Shown here: positions 57,223 to 64,000 of the stretch, piece after piece
How the letters are laid out: every line of letters begins with the position of its first letter
Numbering within the stretch: the first letter of the stretch is position 1
The notes under the pieces: generated by a model
The model's input: the letters and a program-made list of their open reading frames with translations, nothing else
Databases searched by the model: none
What the model was told of the DNA's origin: nothing
Source of the DNA: Clitopilus passeckerianus
Lineage: Eukaryota > Basidiomycota > Agaricomycetes > Agaricales > Entolomataceae
DNA length: 64,000 bases
Direction of reading: 5' to 3'
Assembly (NCBI GenBank): GCA_944990035.1
Contig: CALYLX010000034.1
Location: forward strand, 682,001-746,000
Program-made: the position numbers and the translations under genes

Positions 57223-59403
57223 GCCCGATTGATATTTCCAGTGTACTTGTAGCTACTGATTTTTATGCTGAATCTATGCGTATCCCAATCTCTCTACAAG
57301 ACCCTCTAGATGGAAATACAACAATCGCCGGCACAAAAGCTCTCATTGACTCTGGAGCGCAAGGGTCATTTATTGACTCCGTCTTTGCCAAGACACATCA
57401 CCTCCCGCTACTCCCACTCCGACAACCGATTACAGCACGAAATGTTGATGGCACCCTAAACAAACAAGGAACTATTACCCACTTTACCTGGGTTATTGCC
57501 AAGATAGGGACAGCCATTATCAAGGAAAGATGTTTTGTCACTGGACTCGGGAAAGACCACCTGATTTTTGGATTACCCTGGCTAAAACGGGTGGATCCAA
57601 TCATATCGTGGAGCGACGGCACACTCGAAATCGATGAATCACGCATTACCCAACGACTGTCGCAAACATTGATGCGAGCAGTAGACATCAAGCGGATGAG
57701 AGCCATCCGAGAACAACTACTAGAGGAAAACACGCCACCTACCCCAGCACCTGATTGTTCCGAAGAGAATCCCGGAAAATCAGAAGGACTTAGCGACTAT
57801 TTCCGAATAGTCGAAGACGGAGAAGAGATCAATGAAGATTTTCTCATCGCATACTGCCAGAACGAACCGGCAGTCGGAATATTCACCAAGGAGGAACCCC
57901 CACTTACGCAGGAACACACAGAGGATTACCTTGTGTACGGGCCAATCAGGCCAACTACCACAATACGACAGACGGTGGTAACACACCATCCAGCAACCAG
58001 ACACCACACACAGCAGGTGTGGATACGTGCGAAAACATCAATTTCGCAAGCTCTGGAACATAAACGAGAAGATAAGGAACCAAAGAAATCCCTTGACGAA
58101 ATCATCCCCGACTATCTTCAAGACTACAGAAAAGTCTTTGAGAAAGCAGCATCCGAACGATTCCCACCAAGCCGACCCTGGGATCACGCCATAGATCTGA
58201 AGACAGATTTTGTGCCAAAAGACTGCAAGGTCTATCCGCTCAGCCCCTTAGAGCAAGAAAAACTCGACGAGTTTCTCAAGGAAAATCTAGCCAAAGGATA
58301 CATCCGAGAATCCAACTCCCCACAAGCATCTCCGTTCTTCTTCGTTGCAAAGAAAGACTCGGAAGCCCTAAGACCATGTCAGGATTACCGACGACTCAAC
58401 GAAGGAACAATACCTAACGCTTACCCCTTACCGCTGGCTAGCGAACTCATCGATAAACTCAAAGGAGCAACTGTCTTCACCAAACTCGATATTCGATGGG
58501 GATATCACAATATCCGCATCAAAGATGGTGACCAATGGAAAGCAGCGTTCAAGACCAACCGAGGGTTATTTGAACCAATGGTGATGTTCTTTGGACTAAT
58601 GAACTCACCCGGTACCTTCCAAGCAATGATGAACCACCTTTTCCGAGACATGATAGACAAAGGATGGGTCATCATCTACATGGACGACATCCTCATCTTC
58701 TCCAATGATCCAGAAAAACACCGAGAACGCACACGCAGAGTCTTACAAAGACTACAAGACAACGATCTCTACCTCAAAGCAGAGAAATGCCAATTTGACA
58801 CCACAAGAGTGGAATACCTCGGGTTCATCATTGAACCAAACAAGATCTCCATGGACCCTGTCAAACTTGCAGGGATGCGCGACTGGCCTACGCCAACTAC
58901 AGTAAAGGAAGTCCGATCATTCCTAGGATTCGGAAACTTTTACCGCAGGTTCATCGGAAAATATGCGGAAATTGCCAAACCGCTGAACGAACTCACCAAG
59001 AAAGACAAGAGGTGGGAATGGACCAATGAATGTCACAAAGCTTTCACTACCCTGAAAGACAAATTCCTGGAAGCGCCTGTGTTGCTGATGCCTGACCCCA
59101 CGAAGCCATTTGTGGTGGAAAGCGACGCCTCAAAGCATGCAACAGGAGCAGTCCTACCACAACGTGACGCCAACGGATCATGGCACCCATGTGGTTTCAT
59201 ATCTAAATCGTTCTCGGAAACAGAACGGAACTATGAAATCTACGACCGAGAACTTCTAGGCATTATCCGCGCATTAGAAACCTGGCGACACTACTTCCAT
59301 GGATCCCAACATTCAGTCGTGATTCTATCCGATCACAAAAACCTCACATACTTCCGAGAAGCCCGGAAGTTGAACCGACGACAAGCGAGATGGAATCTGA
59401 TGC

Positions 59404-59888
59404 TGTTAAGGCAGAGCCTAACAACTTAGGTAATACTGTTTACGCTCGATGTCTTTGATAAACAAAGACAGAGATTTGTCAGCAGCTGCGGCTGTACTGA
59501 CGACCTGGTGAGATTGACGAAGCAAGAGACTTAAAGGCGAAGTAGAGAACTAAGCAGTTAGGTAGATTGCCTAGGTCAAGCTGAGGAGCCTTGACCAAAT
59601 GGTACAGGTTTATATACCTATCTAGTAGTTCTAAATATAGCGCATGCACAGCATGCTGAGTAAGTAATGAGTCATGCGCAGCATGATGAGTAAGTACATG
59701 AGTCAGTATGACTCGATGTGAGTCAGAAAGAGTCAGATAAGGTATAAGTCTCTCACGATCGTGAGAGATGCGGAGTAAGCATGGAAAAAGATGAAAAATG
59801 CGCAGTGATGCGCAGCATATGTGAGTAATTGTGCATAGGTAAGCGGGCCGGGGTATGTAAGGAGAAACATGTAAGCAAAATCATAACA
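59404..59888 (-). repeat. Solo LTR inserted in pol of element 2
   Basis: 485 bp, minus orientation (TGTTAAGG..CATAACA), flanked by the 5-bp direct repeat GATGC at 59399-59403 and 59889-59893. It is nearly identical to the LTRs of element 2. The internal part was lost by LTR-LTR recombination after insertion. Confidence 0.95.
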
Positions 59889-61538
59889 GATGCTATCCCA
59901 GTTTAACATCAAACTTGTACACACCCCTGGTGCAAAGATGATACAATCTGATGCACTATCTCAACGACCAGACCACATCCCAGGTGAAGACACCGACAAC
60001 GAAGACATCATTCTCCTCCCCGACAAACTCTTCCTTTGCTCAATTGACATTGAACTAAAGGACGAAATTGTACACAAGATGGTCAATGACAAACTGATTG
60101 TTGACGCCATTCGCACCGCCAAAGAAGATGGACCCCCACCAATCCGATCAAACCTGGAAGACTGGAAATTTGACGATGGCATCTTGTACTACAAAGACAA
60201 GTGTGTGGTACCAGATGACGAAGACCTCCGAAGGAAGATAGTCCAACGTTATCACGATCTACCCAGCACAGGACACCCTGGACAATTTGGGACACTGGAG
60301 AAAGTCCGGAAGGACTACTGGTGGCCAGGGATGTCAGTATTCATCAAAAACTTTGTGCAGGGCTGTGCAATGTGCCAACAAATGAAGATCAATTGCCACC
60401 CCACCGCTCCACCATTAATGCCCATCAAATCCGAAACCACTAGGCCATTTTTGCTAGTGACGTACGATTTTCACACGGATCTCCCAGAGAGTAATGGTTT
60501 CGATAGCATTATGGCCGTGGTCGACCATGGAGCTATGAAGGGGGCAATTTTCATCCCTTGCACAAAGAAATTCGACGCCACAGGAACTGCAAATGCCTAC
60601 ATTGACAACGTCTACTGCCGTTTTGGACTCCCCAACAAAGGAATTTCAGACAGAGGACCTCAATTCGCCTCTAAAGTTTTCCAAGAAATGGGACGACTCC
60701 TTGGAATCAAGCTCAACATGAGTACCGCCTACCACCCACAAACCGATGGTGCGACAGAAAGGATCAATCAGGAGATTGATGCCTATCTCCGCATCTTCTG
60801 TGCACAGAACCCCGAATCCTGGTCCAAATGGATTACCACTCTAGAATTCTCCTACAACAGCCGAACACACTCTGTCACCAAACGAACCCCATTCTACCTA
60901 ATGATGGGATACGAACCACCTGCACTCCCATCAGTTGCTCCCACTAGCAAAATTCCCGCAGTTGACAAACGGATCAAGGAACTTCTGCTAGCACGCGATG
61001 AAGCAAATGCTGCACATGCACTTGCTGCGCAACGCATGGCAGAGAAGATCACACGACATTTCACCCCATTCAAAGTCAGAGAAAAGGTGTGGTTAGAAGC
61101 CACAAATCTCAATCAAGGAAACATCTCCAAGAAACTAGCACCCAAACGAGAAGGACCCTTCAAGATACTTGAGGTAAAAGGACACCTGACCTATAAACTC
61201 GACCTGCCAAGGCGATGGAAGATCCACCTGGTGATTCACGCATCACTTCTCACCCGTTACATCTCCACCAAAGCGCATGGACCCAGCTTCTCTAAACCGC
61301 CACCTGACGAAATCGACGGAATAGAAGAATACGAAATAGAAGCAATTGTGGCCCATCAGAAACAAGGCAAAGAGCGACACAGATACCTCGTAAAATGGAA
61401 GGGATGGCCATCAGCGGACAACGAATGGATGCCCGAGTCGGAACTGCGGAACGCCAAGGAAATACTCACCGAGTATAAAAAGAGGAAGAAACTCACCTGA
61501 CACTACATAGCAAACCCACTCACATCCACTATATAACA

Positions 61539-62405
61539 ATGTCTCAAAATGCCTCTTCCTACGACCGCACCATCATCCGCAACACCTTCAAATCCAATAC
61601 CGCTATTACGGCGCTCCGTACGCATACTGCCTGGAGCAGCGACGACAACCCTCTCACCGCTGTGGGAGAACAAGGAACCCTCTACCAAAACCGACGAACC
61701 GAAACTTGCAACGAAGTGGCTCGTCTGCGCCACCAATTTGCGAAAACCACTGACGATCTTGATCAACTTTTGGACAAAGTTGATTGAGAAACGGAGGAGA
61801 CCCTCACAGACCTCTTCTTTGCCATTGGAGGAACAGCTTTCCTCGACGAATTCTTCCCCAAACGACAAAACTGGTTCAACAACCCAGAGGAGACAGACTT
61901 TGAAACCCTTGCCTCCAATCCCTGGGGGCCTGAGGAAAGTCAAGAAGAAGAAGTCACGATCCTCACTGCACGTCAAGTTTGCGGAACCCTACGAGCATTT
62001 CCTCCCGTCACCAATTTACACACCACCGCAAAAATAAAACATAACCCCTTCGTCAAAGAAGAACAGAACGACAACAAGGAAAACATCAACCCCAATGGCA
62101 AACCCTCCGACGCCATACCTCTCCGCATTCGAAAGCCCACCAGAGTCCGACTCACCAACGCTGGTGAACCTTCCCCCTCGACAATATCGTCCCAGAAGGC
62201 GCCGCGCACCGGATACCTTGCCAACAGACCACCACCACCCAGATGGTTCAGATGCTACATTTGTGGAGGCAGACACCGACAGTGTCATTGCTTTCGTTTT
62301 GTTCGTCGTCTGTGCCATCATCGTGGCCCAGGCCATTACCCGGTTAGCTGCCCACAACGCTACCACAAGGGTATAGACCGTCATTTCTGGGTAAAAAGAA
62401 ATTGA
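61539..62405 (+). pseudogene. Third ORF of element 2 (Cys/His protein), one stop
   Basis: 289 codons from MSQNASSYDRTIIRN, with TGA at 61785-61787 where element 1 has CGA. The stop is at a different place from that of element 1, so the ancestral frame was open throughout. The coiled coil and the C-terminal Cys/His cluster are conserved, except that one Cys of element 1 (FVCRLC) is Arg here (FVRRLC). Confidence 0.75.
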
Positions 62406-62435
62406 AGTCGGAGACTTCAACGATAGCGAGGGTAA
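62402..62435 (+). other. Hairpin plus polypurine tract (element 2)
   Basis: TTGAAGTC-GGA-GACTTCAA (62402-62420) followed by GCGAGGGTAA next to the 3' LTR. The stem is identical to that in element 1 although the loop is one base shorter. Confidence 0.6.
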
Positions 62436-62919
62436 TGTTATGATTTTGCTTACATGTTTCTCCTTACATACCCCGGCCCGCTTACCTATGCACGATTACT
62501 CACATATGCTGCGCATCACTGCGCATTTTTCACCTTTTCCATGCTTACTCCGCATCTCTCACGATCGTGAGAGACTTATACCTTATCTGACTCTTTCTGA
62601 CTCACATCGAGTCATACTGACTCATGTACTTACTCATCATGCTGTGCATGACTCATTACTTACTCAGCATGCTGCGCATGCGCTATATTTAGAACTACTA
62701 GATAGGTATATAAACCTGTACCATTTGGTCAAGGCTCCTCAGCTTGACCTAGGCAATCTACCTAACTGCTTAGTTCTCTACTTCGCCTTTAAGTCTCTTG
62801 CTTCGTCAATCTCACCAGGTCGTCAGTACAGCCGCAGCTGCTGACAAATCTCTGTCTTTGTTTATCAAAGACATCGAGCGTAAACAGTATTATCTAAGTT
62901 GTTAGGCTCTGCCTTAACA
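62436..62919 (+). repeat. 3' LTR of element 2 (484 bp)
   Basis: Same ends. It differs from the 5' LTR by one missing T and about two substitutions. Confidence 0.93.
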
Positions 62920-63627
62920 AATATCGATGACGACATGGAAAAGATCTTCCTTGCCTTATCATTGATTGAAGGCGGTAAAGACAATGTGGCAGGCAACTGG
63001 TCCCAGAAGCAAAAGGAATTAAGCGTCAATAAAGAGGTAGAAGCCCTTGAAACATTTGCACAATTTGAAACAAGCTTCAAACTTCACTTCCAGTCTATCG
63101 CCGACGAAGAGCAAGCTAGGGTTGACATCAGAAAGATCGCCCAAGGCAAGTGTACGGCAGAAGATTATACCCTGGAATTCTGTGATCTCCTACGCAGGAG
63201 TGGTCTTGATGGTGAAGCGGTCAAATTAGACTATGTCAAGGGTCTTACCCTTCCTCTCCGCAAATCAGTCCAAAGTCGTCAGGTTCAACCAAAGGACCTC
63301 GAAGAATGGGCAAACGCGGCAATTGAGGAAGATGTACGCTGGCGTCAGAACAATGAGCTAAATGCATTGCTTCAAGGAGCTTCAGGCACGACAAACACCG
63401 ACAAGGGAAAAGCCAGAGAAATCACACATAAGGCTAATCCTACTTCGGTCACTACTCTCCCCCGTTTCAGGTTTAAAGGTTGAAACCCTTTCCCCGTGAG
63501 CCCATGATGATTGATCATCGCGCTAATCCATGCTACAGTACAACTGCGGAAAAATGGGCCATATTGCGCAGAACTGCCAAGCTCCCAAAAATCCTCGTTC
63601 TTCTTTACTTGTAATGTAGATATGTCT
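62920..63627 (+). pseudogene. Gag fragment of a different retroelement
   Basis: Open to TGA at 63481-63483: IDDDMEKIFLALSLIEGGKD, then a gag-type helical region (FETSFKLHFQ..LEFCDLLRRSGLDGEAVKLDYVKGL). A zinc-knuckle-like NCGKMGHIAQNC follows in another frame at 63542-63577, so the gene has a frameshift or an unrecognised intron. The 5' part is missing because the LTR of element 2 abuts it. The sequence is not related to gag of elements 1 and 2. Confidence 0.65.
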
Positions 63628-63756
63628 TCTTCCTCTTCCTCTATGCCTTCCTCTACTACTGTACCTACTATAAATTTCTTTGATATGAATAAGGCAAAAG
63701 GAATGTCTGATGCCAATTTACTAGCATATGTTCGTTCTTTTTCGGGTTTTCAGTAG
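63622..63756 (+). other. Short Ser-rich ORF
   Basis: 44 aa, MSSSSSSMPSSTTV start, ending SFSGFQ. It may be an exon of the retroelement or a chance frame. No domain. Confidence 0.25.
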
Positions 63757-63777
63757 AGTTGGGTGTGAGCGCAAACA

Positions 63778-64000
63778 TGCCGACTTCATGTAATTCCTCT
63801 TCTTCTTCTTCTTTTACATACGGTTCTGATGTAAATCCCTCTACTATTCCAGAAATATACGAGGCTTTAAAAGAAAAAGAGGAGCAAAGTGCATGCAGAT
63901 ATGGAAAGACTACCCCGCATACAAGCATGTGGATGGCTCAACGGTTGAAAGATCAACCTAAGAAAATGGCTATTGCCTTACTTCAGAATTGGACACACTC
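63778..64000 (+). CDS. Partial ORF running off the right edge
   Basis: Starts MPTSCNSSSSSSFTYG and stays open for 74 codons to the end of the window (..YEALKEKEEQSACRYG..). The acidic-basic helical composition looks coding. It could be the next ORF of the retroelement whose gag lies to the left. Not recognised. Confidence 0.35.

Larger units (their letters stand above)
57177..61500 (+). pseudogene. pol: Pol of element 2, interrupted by a solo LTR
   Basis: The frame is open from the slip site to the solo LTR at 59404 and again from 59889 to the stop at 61498-61500. Protease DSG, RT YMDD, RNase H acids, integrase zinc site, all three DDE residues (YDFHTDLP, SDRGPQF, ATERINQE) and the chromodomain are present. 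The insertion lies just after RNase H, at RQARWNLM. Except for that insertion no disabling mutation was found, so this copy shows the functional design of the family. Confidence 0.9.
55176..62919 (+). mobile_element. Ty3 chromovirus, element 2, with solo LTR inside pol
   Basis: 7744 bp, of which 485 bp plus 5 bp of duplication come from a later solo LTR. Structure as element 1. Gag is intact, pol is intact apart from the insertion, and the third ORF has one stop. The two LTRs differ at about three positions, so the element is fairly young. Left flank CCGCC and right flank AATAT are not a duplication: the left side is a relic ORF and the right side a foreign gag. Confidence 0.93.

Overview
The window is nuclear DNA of a filamentous basidiomycete, most likely an Agaricomycete. 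The host genes are cut by many very short introns (about 40-90 nt, mostly 45-65, GT..AG with one GC..AG), and most splice phases close exactly. The gene content is also typical: a ferritin-like Rds1-type secreted protein, a MYND-finger family expanded in mushrooms, a CFEM protein, an M43 metalloprotease and chromodomain Ty3 retrotransposons. No viral, plasmid or bacterial genes were seen.

Layout. 1.9-15 kb: host genes (ferritin-like; a dead kinase fragment; a frame-shifted MYND gene; mitochondrial Asn-tRNA synthetase; CFEM protein; a four-exon orphan gene divergent from an EAF-type elongation factor). 15.8-25.0 kb: a nested transposon block. A 37-bp inverted repeat bounds a DNA element carrying a Ulp1-like protease gene; a 183-bp TA-flanked MITE sits inside its left repeat; and a 7.2-kb Ty3 chromovirus (element 1) truncates the protease gene. 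25.6-50.9 kb: a dense host segment with a Yea4-type nucleotide-sugar transporter, an NCBP3-like protein head-to-head with KRR1, a multi-pass membrane protein, a metalloprotease, a glutaredoxin, ribosomal protein uL2, an SH3 protein, a large glutamine-rich protein and two orphans or gaps. Three tRNA-like loci with hairpin-rich inserts flank the glutaredoxin gene. 53-64 kb: degenerate DNA (MFS 3' fragment, relic ORF), a divergent solo LTR, a second 7.7-kb chromovirus (element 2) with a solo LTR inserted in pol, and a gag fragment of another retroelement at the right edge.

The two chromovirus copies explain each other. Both have TGTTA..TAACA LTRs with a TATA box. An 11-nt match joins the predicted mRNA 5' end to the primer-binding site, as in Tf1/sushi self-priming. 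Both have gag, then a GGGTTTT slippery heptamer and an 11-bp hairpin exactly at the gag stop, leading into pol in the -1 frame (protease, RT, RNase H, integrase, chromodomain). Both also carry a third ORF after pol that encodes a coiled-coil/Cys-His protein I cannot place. Every disabling point mutation in the two copies is a C-to-T type transition at CpG or CpA.

The best candidates for something undescribed are the third ORF with the -1 frameshift/self-priming arrangement, an apparent one-nucleotide exon in KRR1, and the insert-bearing tRNA-like loci. All exon structures were worked out by eye from splice signals and reading frame; no transcript data were available.
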